Assembly (NCBI RefSeq): GCF_963259705.1
Contig: NC_081840.1
Location: 145,301,549 to 145,365,548 of the forward strand
Source of the DNA: Myotis daubentonii
Lineage: Eukaryota; Chordata; Mammalia; Chiroptera; Vespertilionidae
Direction of reading: 5' to 3'
Length of the DNA: 64,000 nt
The notes below the pieces were generated by a model that searched no databases, had not been told where the DNA came from, and saw only the letters and a list, made by a program, of their open reading frames with translations. Below, piece by piece: positions 48,205 to 60,130 of this stretch (positions are counted from its first letter, which is position 1; each line of letters starts with the position of its first letter). The position numbers and the translations under genes were made by a program.

Positions 48205-48426
48205 TGCCCAGCCAGTGTGGCTCAATGGTTGAGTGTTGGCCCATGCACCAAGAGGTCACTGGTTTGATTCCCAGACAGGGCACATGCCTGGGTTATGGGC
48301 TGGATCCCCAGTAGGGGGTGTGCAAGAGGCAGCCAGTTGATTATTCTCTCTCATCATTGTTGTCACTATCTCTCTCTCCCTCTCCCTTTCTTTCTCTGAA
48401 ATCAATAAAAACATATTTTAAAAAAT
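48205..48426 (+). mobile_element. Ves SINE
   Basis: Starts gcccagccagtgtggctca, then A-box and B-box regions, a CT-rich segment and aatcaataaaaacatatttt. The target duplication is aaatgctgaa. Confidence 0.88.
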
Positions 48427-48544
48427 AAATGCTGAAATTAGTTCTTAAAGTTGAAACATGTCACTAATTGGTGACATGGAACATAATAACACATTAGTAG
48501 AGGTAAGCATATAGTCAGATTCAGAATACACTAATATTGTAATA

Positions 48545-48729
48545 CTAGAGACCTGATGCACAAAATTCGTGCAAGGGGCTCAGCCCTAGCAGCTGTGGCG
48601 GCTGCCTCTGACCCGCGGTGGCTGCCTTGGCCTTCACAGCACTGGCTTCGTCTGGAAGGTCATCTGGACAGTTGTCCCACTGTTCAGCCATCCAGTCTAA
48701 TTAGCATACTATGCTTTTATTATTATAGA
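48545..48729 (-). mobile_element. Short HeliBat
   Basis: 185 bp. The left end is CTAGAGACCT with hairpin GCACAAAATTCGTGC, and the right end complement is TCTATAATAATAAAAGC. It is closely similar in layout to 22780-22927. Confidence 0.87.
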
Positions 48730-48923
48730 TAATGATGTGCTAACTACTTAACTCTAGAATAAAAACTACAGCACAAAAGCATAAAAATAGCTTATGCTTT
48801 TTTATGTTAATGAACACAATTTAAAATGACCTCAGAAACATAGAAGTAAAAGTATAAATTTTTTGTATGCAATTAAAGTTAAATTGTTCTCAGCATAGAC
48901 TGTAACATGTATACATACATATG

Positions 48924-48926
<3 letters not shown>

Positions 48927-48962
<36 letters not shown>
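48927..48962. repeat. (TG)n microsatellite
   Basis: About 18 TG units. Confidence 0.95.
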
Positions 48963-48966
<4 letters not shown>

Positions 48967-49246
48967 TTTTATGTAAAATCTCATGGTAACTACAAAGCCA
49001 AAACTCACAATAGATATACAAAGATAAAGAGAAGAGAACCAAAGCATTTCACTATGGAAAACAATCAATTTACAAAGGAAAGCAACAAGAAAGGAAGAAA
49101 AACAAAACTTTAAAACAGCCAGAAAACAATAAATAAGATGGCATTAGTAAATTATTACTTATCAGTAATTATTCTAAATATTAATGAATTGAATTCCCAG
49201 TGAGTAGCTGAATAGATTTTTTTTTAAAGACCAAACTATATGCTGT

Positions 49247-49512
49247 CGTTTGTTTGTTTGTTTTTTGTTAATCCTTTCCTGAGGATATTTTTCCACTTAT
49301 TTTTAGGGAGAGTGGAAGAGAGAGGAAAGACAGAGAGAAACATCATGTGAGAGGAACACATCGATTGGTTGCTTCCTGCACAAGCCCCAACCAGGGTCCT
49401 GGGCCCAGGAGGAGCCTGCAACCAAGGTACATGCCCTTGACCTGAATCAAACCTGGGACCCTTTGTTCCACAGGCTGATGCTCTATCCACTGAGCCAAAC
49501 TGGCAAGGGCTA
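49247..49512 (-). mobile_element. Ves-like tRNA SINE, older subfamily
   Basis: The complement starts gcccttgccagtttggctca, has the tRNA promoter region, and ends with a longer tail segment (ccttagg/cctgaggat) unlike the other copies here. Confidence 0.75.
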
Positions 49513-50206
49513 TATACTGTTTTGAAGAGATTCACTTAAGGTTTAAGGAGACACATAGACTCAAATAATGGGATGGGGTAAAAAATATTCCATGAAAGTG
49601 AAAACCGAAAGACAGCAGGGGTAGCTTAACAGAGAAAAAGACAAACGTTATGTCATAATTAAAGGGTCAGTTCACTGAGAAGATAAAACAATCATAAATA
49701 TATATGCACCCAACATCAGAGCATCTAAATATATTAAGCAAATACTCATATATTTGAAGGGAGTAATAGATAACAATACAAGAAGAGTAGGAGACTTCAA
49801 TACTCCATTTCAACAATGGATAACTCACTCAAACAGGAAATCAACAAGGAAACATTAGACTTGAACCAAACATTAGATCAAATAAACCTAACAGTCATAT
49901 ACAGGACATAGGTTCAACAGCAGCAAAATACACAGTCTTCTCAAGTGCACACTGAACTTTCTTCAGGATAAATTACGTGACAGGTCACAAAACAAGTCCT
50001 AGCAAATTTAAGAAGACTGATATGAAACTAGAAATCAGTAACAAGAGGAAGTCTGGAAAATGCATAAATATGTGCAAAATAAACAAAATGCTCCTGAAAA
50101 TCTAATGAATTAAATAAAAAATTAAAAGGGAAATCAAGAAATATCTTCAAACATAATAAAATTGGAGGTACTAACATATCAAAACCTATGGGATAAAAAA
50201 AAAAAA

Positions 50207-50422
50207 AACACTGCCGAAACCGGTTTGGCTCAGTGGGTAGAGCGTCGGCCTGCGGACTGAAAGGTCCCAGGTTCGATTCTGGTCAAGGGCATGTACCCGG
50301 GTTGCGGGCACATCCCCAGTAGGAGATGTGCAGGAGGCAGCTGATCGATGTTTCTAACTCTCTATCTCTCTCCCTTCCTCTCTGTAAAAAAATCAATAAA
50401 ATATATTTAAAAAAAAAAAAAC
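50207..50422 (+). mobile_element. Ves SINE
   Basis: tRNA-derived head with A box (tggctcagtgggtagagcg) and B box (ggttcgattct), CT-rich segment, aatcaataaaatatattt and an A tail. It is inserted in L1 ORF2 at a 'tgggata' site. Confidence 0.9.
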
Positions 50423-51530
50423 ACCAATGGGATACTGCAAGAACAGCTCTGAGAGAGCAGTTTATAGATAAATGCACATACTAAGAAAATAGATCCCAAA
50501 GAAACAACTTAACTTTACACCTTAAGAAACTAGTAAAGAAGAATAAACCATGTGCAAAGTTAGCAGAAGGAAGGCAATAAAAAAGATCAGAGCAAAAATA
50601 AATGAAGTACAGACCAGAAAAACAATGAAAGATGAATGGAAATAAAGTGGTTTTTGAAAAAATAAATTTGACAAACCGTCAGCTAGACTGATCAGAAAAA
50701 CAGAAATGACGACTCAAAATCAGAAATGAAAGAGGAGACATTACATCTGATACAACAAAAATACAGAGTATCATAAGATACTACTAAAAACAAGTACACA
50801 CACACACACACACACACACAAAATACTGGATAATTTAGAAGAAATGGATAAATTCCTAGAAACATAAGCCACCAAGACTGACTTATAAAGAAACAGAAAA
50901 GCCGAATGGACCAATAACAAAGAAGGCAATTAAATCAGTGACAAAAACCTCCCAACGAACAAAAGTCCAGGACAAGACAGCATCAAATGTTAATACATTT
51001 AAAAAAGAATTAACAACAAAGCTTCTCAAACTCTTTCAAAAAATTGAAGAAGAAAGACTCTCAAATTTATTTACAAAGTCACCATTGCCCTGATACCAAA
51101 CTAGATAAGAACATAAGGAAGAAAAAAAAATCACTGGCCAATATCACCACTAAACAAAGCTTCAAAAATCCTCAACAAATATTAGTAAACTGAAATCAAC
51201 AATACAATAAAAGGATCATCCACCATGATCAAGTGAGATTTATTTCAGGAATGCAAGGATGGTTCAATATTTGCTAATCAAAAATGTGTTACGACACAAT
51301 AACAAAATGGAGGATTAAAATCATATAATCTCAAGAGATGCAGAAAAAGCATTTGATAAAATTCACATCCACTTGTAATAAAAACCCTTAAATTAGAGGG
51401 AATGTACGTAATAAAGGCAATATATGACATTCACACAGTTAACGTCATACTCAAAGGTGAAAAGCTCAAAGCTCTTCCTCTAGATCAAGAATGAGACAAG
51501 GATGCCCATATTTACCACTTTTATTCAACA

Positions 51531-52086
51531 CTAGAGGCCTGGTGCATGGATTCGTGCACATTGAAAGGAAATTATTTAGAAGGTGGCCGGCAGGGTGGGA
51601 CTGGGCAAGACAGGCTGGATATACCCTGAGCCAACCTCCTACAGTCCTGGCCGGCCACCCCTGGGGTGGCTCCATGACTCAAAAGGCATCCATGGAGTGA
51701 GCAGGGTTCCTCCGGCAGGTGGGGGTCCCTTGGCCTGGCCTGCGGGGGTCAGGCTGAACAACCTGTGCTCTGACATCCCCCAAGGGGTCCCAGAATATGA
51801 AAGGGCACTCTGCAAAGTTGTTGTTGTACAGGGTATGGAACACAAACACAAGTGTGCAGTAAACCAGATTCGGGCCAACAGTGTTCCAGCAACAACATAA
51901 CCCACAGCCCGAAGGTGAAATTGCGCAGCCCTGTGAGGAATTGGGCTCTCTCCTCTCTGGTTTCAGGGTGTGTCACCCAAGAACCACAGGAGCTGCAGCT
52001 CGGTAGCTCCTGTGTTGAGCACCTGCCTCCTGGTTGTCAGTGTGTGTCATCATTACCGGCAGGTTTCTTAGGCTTTTATATATATA
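51531..52086 (-). mobile_element. HeliBat 1 of tandem trio
   Basis: About 556 bp. The left end is CTAGAGGCCT with hairpin GCATGGATTCGTGC, and the right end is gcttttatatatata. The segment near 51770-51965 is unlike the other HeliBats here and may be captured host DNA. Confidence 0.85.
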
Positions 52087-52520
52087 CTAGAGGCCTGGTG
52101 CATGAAATTCATGCACTCAGAGGTTGGGATCCCTCAGCCCAGCCTGCACCCTCTCACAGTCCAGGAGCCCTGTGATCGATCTCCCCAAAGAGGTAGGCCC
52201 CGCCCACCTGACCGGGGCTCTGCAATGGATTGCTCCTGCAGAGGGAAGCCCCACCCACCTGCCGCAGTGTCACTGCGAAGTAGCCTGGACCTCCCTCTTT
52301 GGGGTGATCATGGAGCCCCCTGATTGATCGCCCCGCTGGCTGTGGTCTGGGCCTCCCTCTGCAGGGTGATCATGGGGCGATGGCTGGGCCCCCGACCAAT
52401 CACATTGCACCCACCTTGGCTGGCCTGACACCAGTGGGTGTCATAGCATGGTCATCTAGATGGTCATTCTGCTGTTCGGCTGTTCAGTCGATTTGCATAT
52501 TATGCTTTTATTATTATAGA
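52087..52520 (-). mobile_element. HeliBat 2 of tandem trio
   Basis: 434 bp. The left end is CTAGAGGCCT with hairpin GCATGAAATTCATGC, directly abutting HeliBat 1. The right end complement is TCTATAATAATAAAAGC. Confidence 0.9.
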
Positions 52521-52530
52521 CTAGTATAGA

Positions 52531-53051
52531 CTAAAGGCCTGGTGCATGAAAATTCATGCACTTGGGGGCAGGGGGTTCCCTCAGCCCAGCCTGCACCCTC
52601 TCGCAGTCCAGAAGAATGTCCTACTGACAGCTCAGGGAATGTCCTACTGACAGCTAAGGCCTGCTCCCCATGGGCCTAAACTGCAGTCTGGCCTCCCTCT
52701 ACAGGAGGTGACCAGGCCAGCCAATCAGGGGACGACACTGCCCCCATCACCTCACTGCTGCCTCCACCTGGCCTCCCTCTGTGGGAGGCAAGGACAGGGG
52801 ATCAGGGGACGGCGCCACCCGCATCACCCCACCATTGCCGCCCAGCCTCCCTCTGTGGGAGGCAACTAGACGGGCCGATCAGGGGACCACCCCCCAGTCA
52901 CCCCTCCACCACCTCTGGTCACCACCCCCCCAATCGCCGTTCCTTCCCTCTTCCCACTGGCACACTCCTTGGCTGGCCTGGCACCGCCTGCTCGCTGGTC
53001 CCGCCCCCTGCCAACTGGTCGATTTGCATATTACACTTTTATTATATAGGA
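52531..53051 (-). mobile_element. HeliBat 3 of tandem trio
   Basis: 521 bp. The left end is CTAAAGGCCT with hairpin GCATGAAAATTCATGC, and the right end complement is TCCTATATAATAAAAG. It is separated from HeliBat 2 by ctagtataga only. The core has repeated cctccctctgtgggaggca units. Confidence 0.9.
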
Positions 53052-53890
53052 TAGTATTGCAAGCCATAGCCAGATAAACTAGGAAAGAAAAAAATAAAAG
53101 GCATCCAAATTGGAAAGGAAGAAGTAAAATTCAGTCTTTGCAGATGTACAAAACCCTAAACACTACATGAAAAAGAAAGGTAGGAACTAACTAATAACCT
53201 TAGTAAAGTTGAAAGATACAAATCAATCAATATAGAAAAATAAGTTGCATTTCTATACACTTACAATAGAATTTAGGGAAGAGAAATTATTAAAGCAATC
53301 CCATTTACAATTGCATCAAGGAGAATAAAATAGCTAGGAATAAATTTAACCGAGGATATGAAAGACCTATACACTAAAAGCTATAAAACATTGATGAAAG
53401 AAATTGAAGGAACCACAAATAAATGAAAAGATGCAGGCTCATAGATTAAAAGAATATTGTTAAAATGTCCAAAAGCATTCTACAGATTCAATGCAATCTC
53501 TATCAAAATTCCAATGTCATTTTTCTCAGAAATGGAAAGAATTTATGAAATTTGTATGAAATCACAAAAGACCCCAGATAACCAAAACAATCTTGAGAAA
53601 GAAGAACAAAGGTGGAGGTATCTGAACAGGGACAACATGAGATTTCATCTCCCTACTCAAAATGGCATACAATTTAAAACAATTTTTTTTTATTTTTCAG
53701 TGAGGTATTTTCAGACTGAGATTACTGAAAATATGCGAAGTGAAACTGCCAGGGGAAAGAAGGAAATGCTGCCATTTGCAACAACTTGGATGATACTTGA
53801 GGTCTTTCTGCTAAGTGAAATAAGTCAGACAGAGAAAGACAAATATTTTGTGATTGGCTTCCTTAAGAGGCTGATGATGGGAGGTGGGAT

Positions 53891-54742
53891 GTGCCAAAGG
53901 ATAAAGAATTAAATGAAAGCATGAATAAGAAGGCGCCAAATACATGATCAAACAGGCCTCCTGGTAACCCAAAGACACAAGAGGGCTTTTCCCAGGGAAA
54001 GCCTAAGGAAGAGGTGAGATCTGAGCTGGGCGGGGACGGAGGGGCCTTTGGTTAGCTGAGTGAACAGAGGGCCCTCCATTTTAGGAGGCTCCTCACACAC
54101 ATTACAGGATGACATCCTTCTCTTCTGGGCAGCATTCTTTCATAATTGCCAACAGTGGAAAAGCTTGGAGGCACTGGAGTAAAATGAACATTTTGGCTTG
54201 AATAACCCAAGCTTGAGTCCCAGCTCTATGTGTTTTAGCACATTTCTTCATCTCTAGTACATGGCCGTGGTAGTATCTCTCTCACAAAGGCGTGGTGAGG
54301 CTCCATGGGCTAAGCATGGGGCAAAATAAGCTCGGCTCTTCCAGACACTTCTGAGGATACAGAGGGAAGGAATTTGTACTTATCACCCTCTGAGGGTGGT
54401 ACTTACCTTGTCTCCTTTCTCTGAGAAAAGAGGAAATGAAAAAGAAAAGGGAGGTGAGGAGAAAGGTGCCTTTTAAAGAGAGTGAGATCAGCCGAAGTGA
54501 TAAGAAAAGGCCACAGTCATAAAAGCACAGACAGTATATACCTTTAAAAGCAAAAGAGAGATAAAGGAAGTATTACACTGACAAAGGAGGCTGATGGCAC
54601 CAAGATAACTCACCCCAAATAAGAGAATGAGGGAAAGGGACTAAGAGACAGAGGGCTGGGGAAGTGAAAGATCTACTCTAATAGTTAAATGCTGGCTGAA
54701 TCTGTAAGCTCAGCAAATAAAGACTTTTTAAAAGTATATATA
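53891..54742. other. Intergenic DNA with a probable MIR piece
   Basis: About 54190-54330 resembles MIR (cttgagtcccagctctatgt). The rest is unclassified purine-rich sequence with no gene. Confidence 0.4.
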
Positions 54743-54940
54743 CTTTTTTTTAAAATCAATTTTAGAGAGGGAGGAAGAGAGAAACATCAATGATGAGAGA
54801 GAATCATTGATCAGCTGCCTCCTGTATGCCCTACACTAGGGTTTGAGCCCAGAACCTGGGCATGTGCCCCAATCGGGAATTGAACCCTGACCTCCTGGTT
54901 CATAGGTCAGCATTCATAGGTCGAGCCAAGCAGGCTGGGC
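54743..54940 (-). mobile_element. Ves SINE, minus copy of a head-to-head pair
   Basis: Tail region at the left (aaaatcaattttagagaggg). The tRNA-like head complement ends at gcccagcctgcttggctcg. Confidence 0.85.
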
Positions 54941-54970
54941 AAAGCCTTTTTTTAAAAAAAAAAAAAAAAA

Positions 54971-55191
54971 GCCGAGACCGGTTTGGCTCAGTGGATAGAG
55001 CGTCGGCCTGCGGACTGAAAGGTCCTGGGTTCGATTCCGGTCAAGGGTATGTACCTGGGTTGCGGGCACATCCCCGGTGGGAGATGTGCAGGAGGCAGCT
55101 GATCGATGTTTCTCTCTCACCGATGTTTCTAGCTCTCTATCTCTCTCCCTTCCTCTCTGTAAAAAATCAATAAAATATAAAAAAAAAAAAA
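54971..55191 (+). mobile_element. Ves SINE, plus copy of a head-to-head pair
   Basis: Head gccgagaccggtttggctca, clear A and B boxes (ggttcgattcc), CT-rich region, aatcaataaaatat and an A tail. It is less than 40 bases from the minus copy. Confidence 0.9.
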
Positions 55192-56210
55192 GTTGAAGGT
55201 TAAAGAAGATGGAAAATTAGGGTGTGTCCTACTGCGTCACAAAGGACAGGCCATTGGTAAGACAGCACAACGTGAGGACAGCCTTTGCTGGTGCCAAATG
55301 GACACCTGTCCTTGCTCCCTGAGGGCTACAAGAGTCAAGTGAGCCTGCAGTATGTAAGGCCTACAAAAGTGGAAAAGGCAAAAGTCAGCCCAAGAGAAAA
55401 TCTTGCATCATCCTGAATGTGTCAACTGGGAAGTCAACACGGTGAACCCCAGGCTGGGAGTTCGCCCCCAGGGAAACATTCTGCACATGCTCACCACCTG
55501 ATAGAGGAATCCAGTTCTCAACTGGGGTTGATTCAACCGAGGGCACCGCCTCCCACCCAGAAATTGGGAACAGCTGGAATGGGAATGACCTCTAGCTGGT
55601 CTGTGACCCATAACTGCTGGGGCCTAAAGAAAAGGAACTCCAGGAGACAGTCCTTCCTGACTTGATCCTGAGGCCGAATCTGTGATACACTGGCCGGGTG
55701 ACCAGAGGGCAAAGGACCAAAAGGGTCAGCAAAGAGGCTCTGGGAAACTGTCCTGTTGGCGGTGCGGATGCTGACACACAGCTGTCTCCCAATTAGTACA
55801 GTCTCACTCTCCCCACTACTTTCACCTAAATGCATATTCATTGAAAACAGTTTCTTAGAGAAGTCCTGTGTGGGAACGGCAAATGAGAGTAGCGGTTAAC
55901 AAAACCTGAGGCGTGGTTGACTGTGAGGCCTGGTTTCAACTGAGGATGTCATTTCTTACAAGCCTGTTATTTACCAGCCAGCTAGGTAACTTCTCTATAT
56001 TTGAGTTTTTCTATCAAGAAAGTATGGAGAATGATAGCTGAACCCAGGAGACTTTGAGAGGGGAAAGTAAGATCATTCATGAATATCACTTCTTAGCATA
56101 GAGTGTGCCACCATGTGCTTTAAAAAAGGATGGCTATCGAAGACTATTATTCTACAAATCTGTGGTTTCCCCTGCATTGATTAACTTCAAGCTAGATGTT
56201 TTTTAAGTTT
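55192..56210. other. Intergenic DNA
   Basis: Mostly unclassified; 55885-56115 resembles a MIR (ggcctggtttcaactgagg, acttctctatatttgag). No gene is supported. Confidence 0.4.
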
Positions 56211-56214
56211 CAAA

Positions 56215-56535
56215 AAAGTCAAAACTCAACGATAACTTCACTCAACAACATGGATAAGTCTCACAAAATGTTGAGCAATAAAAACAAATAAAGACAAACA
56301 AAAAAGAGTACATATTACATTGTTTAATCTACAGAAAGTTCAAAAACAGGCAAAACAAATCCACAGTTAGGAAGTGAGGGTAGTTTTACCCTTCCGAGAG
56401 AAGATGGAGCACAGTGTTTGTGTGTCTGGGAGCTGGCTCCATGGATGTGTTCATGTAGAAAATCACTGACCTGGACACGTAGGACAGGTGCTTTTCTGTA
56501 TGTACGTTTTATTTCATTATAAAGTTCACTAAGCC
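56215..56535 (+). mobile_element. L1M-type 3'-end fragment
   Basis: acaacatggataagtctcac followed by typical old L1 3' sequence to tttcattataaagttcac. Confidence 0.45.
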
Positions 56536-56602
56536 AAGTTTTAAAAAGATAAGAAATTCCTCATATTTCTTTCATATACTTTGGGAAACATATACTCCTC
56601 CC

Positions 56603-56730
56603 ATGTGTTCATTCATTCCACAAATATTTATTAAACATCTGTTATGTGGCTGGCATCATCCGTATGCATGGGATACACCTGCAAACGAGTCAGAAATCCT
56701 GCTTTCAGCGACAGCTGAATTTTCCATATT
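56603..56730 (+). mobile_element. L2 3'-end fragment
   Basis: tccacaaatatttattaaac, then tatgtggctggcatc and atgggatacac: the usual L2 3' order. Confidence 0.55.
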
Positions 56731-57258
56731 TAGGGAGGACAGGAAGGGCAGCACAGGAGAGTGGGAAGAAGAATCTTGGCTAAAACTCATGATAATTTTC
56801 AGTTTCCTCATGAGGCAAATGGGCATGATAAATGTCTTTTCTACTTTTCAAAGAATATTTATGTATTTTAAACCTTATTAGGTAAAGAGGAAAACTTCTC
56901 TCTTGGGATCTCATAAATAACACATATTGGTTGCATGAGAAATGCCTCAACAGTACCCTCAAGCCAGGGGTTAGGAGGGCTTTCTCCCAACTTCAAATAT
57001 GGCTCTCTGCAGCCTCTTTATTTTGCTTTCTAATGAGAGTTTCCGGTTATATTCATGGCCTCAAAATCCAGTAACCAGGGATAGTGCCTTAGAGTACCTT
57101 CAGTGGAGAGGGCACTTGAAAAGTATCAATTTCCATCAATAGTCCCCCCCAAACCTATTCTAAAAAGAAGTCATAGAATCTAAATTGAAGAGTGATGTCA
57201 ATGAAATGGCAGACTAGTAATTTCCAAGCTTTCACTTCCCCACAGAAACATTAAACAC

Positions 57259-57260
<2 letters not shown>

Positions 57261-57300
<40 letters not shown>
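57261..57300. repeat. (CA)n microsatellite
   Basis: About 20 CA units. Confidence 0.95.
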
Positions 57301-57303
<3 letters not shown>

Positions 57304-58531
57304 AAAATAATGTTATTGGAGCAATGAAAAAAGGTCGAAGTTCTACAAGCAACCAAAAGCACAGCCAGTCAAGAAAAAGCCACATTAAAAATGGTAGGAA
57401 ATTTTTTGGTGTTTTTTCTTGTCCCTGTCCCACCACCTCCTTGCAGTGTCTTGGTCTTGAGAAGGTAGCATCCTAGTTTCCAATTCCTTCCCATAAGCCA
57501 GTGGGACCTTATTTGCTACATTCTAATCCATCTGGGGTCCTGAACATCTATCTGTCTGTGCTTCACCTAACTTAGAGCTGTGGAGGAGTGGAAGCTACTC
57601 ATAAAAGCTGCGAAGACCAAAACCAGTAGATGCCGAGGGCAAGAGGTTACTGGTGAAGATGTACAATAGGACAACCAAGGCCCTGGGAAGAAGCTGGTTA
57701 AGTAAAATATTCAGAACCAAACTTGTATGTAGGTGGAGAAGACTGAAAAGGCCACTCAAGGCCTAGAAAAAAACCTCGTGCTCAGAAAAGACCTTACCTT
57801 TTCAACTCAGGCAGTCCCTAAGGCCCAGAGCACGCTTAGCTAATTGGTGAAGAATGAACCCAGCCCAGAGCCAGTCTACAAAGACTGGAAGAGATTGCTG
57901 TTTTTCCAAGTGCCAACTTTCAACAACAAAAAATCACAAAGTAGGCAAAGAAACAGGAAAGCACAGCCCACTACAAGAAGAAAATGAGCTGGCAGGAAGC
58001 ATCTCTAAAAAAGCACAGTCTTTAGACAAAAAATTTGAAGAACTTGGACAAAGAATTTAAAACCACGATCATACTCAGCAACACAACAACATACAAACTG
58101 ATTAAAATATGGGTAAAGGACCTGAATAGACATTTTTGCCAAGAATGTATACAAATGGCCAATATGTACATGAAAAGATGCTCAACCTCACTAATCATTA
58201 TGGCAATGCAAATCAAATCACAATGAGATATCACTTCATACCCATCAGGATAGCAACAACACGTGCTGGAGAGGATGTGGAGAAATTGGAACTCTTGTGC
58301 ATTGCTGGTGGGAATGTAAAATGGTGTAATCACAGTGGAAAGCAGTATGGTGGTTCCTCAAAAACCTCCCACAAAGATAGAGTTACCATATGATGCAGCA
58401 ATTCCACTTCTGGATACATACTCAAAATAATTGAAAGCAGGAACTCAGATAAATATATGTATATCAATGCTCATAACAACATTATTCACAATAGGTGAAA
58501 ACAGCCCAGATGTCTATTGACAGATGAGTGG

Positions 58532-58850
58532 TATTCTAGATAGAATATTTGTGTCCCCTACCCAATTCACATCTTGCAATCTGAATCTCCAAATGTGATG
58601 ATGTTAGGAGGAGGGGCTATGGGAGATGATTAGGTCAAGAGGTTAGCACCTTCATGAATGAAATTAGTGTCCTAACAGGAAGCGATATGAGAGTTTGCTC
58701 CCTCTCTGCACTCCACTAAATGAGGATAGATGAGAAGATGGCCACTTGCTGGCATCTTGATCTTTGACTCCCCAGACTCGAGAAAACTGTTTACCATTTA
58801 GTCTCCCAGCCTGTGGTAATTTATTACAGCAATGCAAACTGACTAAGAAA
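58532..58850 (+). mobile_element. Solitary MaLR-type LTR (MLT1/MST-like)
   Basis: Segments ttgtgtcccctacccaattc, gatgttaggaggaggggcta, gatgattaggtcaagaggtt and cttgatctttgactccccag match the ERVL-MaLR LTR pattern in order. It is a solo LTR with no internal genes and splits the L1. Confidence 0.7.
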
Positions 58851-58871
58851 AATGGATAAACAAAATGTGGA

Positions 58872-58874
<3 letters not shown>

Positions 58875-58953
<79 letters not shown>
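58875..58953. repeat. (TA)n(GA)n compound microsatellite
   Basis: About 17 TA units running into about 21 GA units, inside the L1. Confidence 0.95.
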
Positions 58954-58957
<4 letters not shown>

Positions 58958-59365
58958 GAATATTATTCAGCTACAAAAAGGGATGAAATTGTGACACATG
59001 CTACAACAGAGATGAACCTTGATGACATTGTGCTAAGTGAAATAAGCCAGACACAAAAGAACAAATATTGTATGATTTCACTTATATGAGGTTCCCAAGT
59101 AGATTCATAGAGACAGAAAGAACAATAGTTGTTGTCAGGGTTTGGAGTAGGGGTAAAAGGGAGTTAAGTCTTAAAGGGTACAACTTTCAGTTTGGGAAGT
59201 TGAAAATTTCCTGGAGGTGGATAGTGGCGATGGTTGTATAACAGTGAAAATTTACTTAATGCCTCTGAACTACATACCTAAAGATTGTTAAAATGCTAAC
59301 TTTTATATTATGCAACCACAAACTTTGTCAGCCCCTTTGTGCCCCCTCCAATGTTTTGCTTTTAT

Positions 59366-59480
59366 TTATACTTTCAGTGAATATTTACTGATCATTGACC
59401 ATGTGTGAGGCACTGTCTCAGACACTGAAAATACAGTAGTTAAAAAAAATCTCTGTGTCTTTGGGACACTTACATGACAG
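59366..59480 (+). mobile_element. L2 3'-end fragment
   Basis: cagtgaatatttactgatca, gtgtgaggcactgtctcaga and gaaaatacagtag fit the L2 3' end. Confidence 0.5.
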
Positions 59481-59914
59481 CAGACAGGAATTGTGGAGCT
59501 GCTGGTGCCTGAAATCAACCTCTCCTGTGCCATGGAGCAGTCAGCTCTGCACAGCCAAGCAGAAGTAGCATTTTCACAGTAAAGATTCAAAATTGTGGGC
59601 CTCAATGGCAATTTAATTGAGCAATTACAACATGCCAGGCTTTATGGAAGAACCACTAAAAGGGCTGGAAATAGGATAAATATTACTCCATCCGGGCCCC
59701 TGTAGCTTCCTGTAAATATCACTGCAGGTAGAGAGCATCACATTGAAGGAGTACTCAGGTGCTTATCGGGATGACGCTATCATATTATTGCACGTCATAG
59801 TGCATACTAGTAACCTTCCAAAGACTATGCTTTCATCTCCCAGGTAGGCAAATAGACTTCTATATTTGCAGCTTCGGACGTTCCCATGCCAGAGGCTTAG
59901 TCAGGATATTAATA

Positions 59915-60130
59915 ATCATTAACATGTATAAAGAATTTTATTATGGGCCAAACATTAATCTAAGTGCCTTACATGCATTAACTCTTTCAATCTCCATTGA
60001 CCACTATTTAATGGAAGTCCTGTTATTATCTGCATTTTATCACTGGAAAAAAAAAAAACAGATTCAGAATTGAAATAATTTTCTCAAGATCACAGAGCTA
60101 ATAAGTAGCTCTAGATCCTGACAGAAAGTA
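59915..60130 (+). mobile_element. MIR SINE
   Basis: taacatgtataaagaatttt, ctaagtgccttacatgcatt, cctgttattatctgcatttt and caagatcacagagctaataa follow the MIR consensus in order. Confidence 0.75.

Larger units (their letters stand above)
49515..53690 (+). mobile_element. Old L1 ORF2, interrupted by Ves and three HeliBats
   Basis: Decayed ORF2 on the + strand. The endonuclease part (atatatatgcacccaacatc at about 49698) and reverse-transcriptase regions lie before 51530 (atgagacaaggatgcccata, the RQGCP motif). After the HeliBats it resumes at 53052 with the next ORF2 segment (attgcaagccatagccagat). A Ves copy interrupts near 50207-50422 and (CA)n lies at 50799-50820. It ends near 53690 at a junction with L1 3'UTR-like DNA to about 53890. 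Confidence 0.75.
58030..59330 (+). mobile_element. Old L1 ORF2 C-terminal/3' end, split by an LTR
   Basis: ORF2 remnants IWVKDLNRHFCQECIQMANM and, in another frame, [20 protein letters not shown] on the + strand. They are interrupted at about 58530 and resume at 58850 (ggataaacaaaatgtggaat), with 3'UTR to about 59330. Confidence 0.7.

Noticed and set aside
50220..50290. tRNA-like A and B boxes (also at 54980-55045)
   Set aside because: They are the tRNA-derived heads of Ves SINEs. No cloverleaf tRNA gene is present.
54914..55173. Open frames across the Ves pair
   Set aside because: They are SINE sequence translated by chance.
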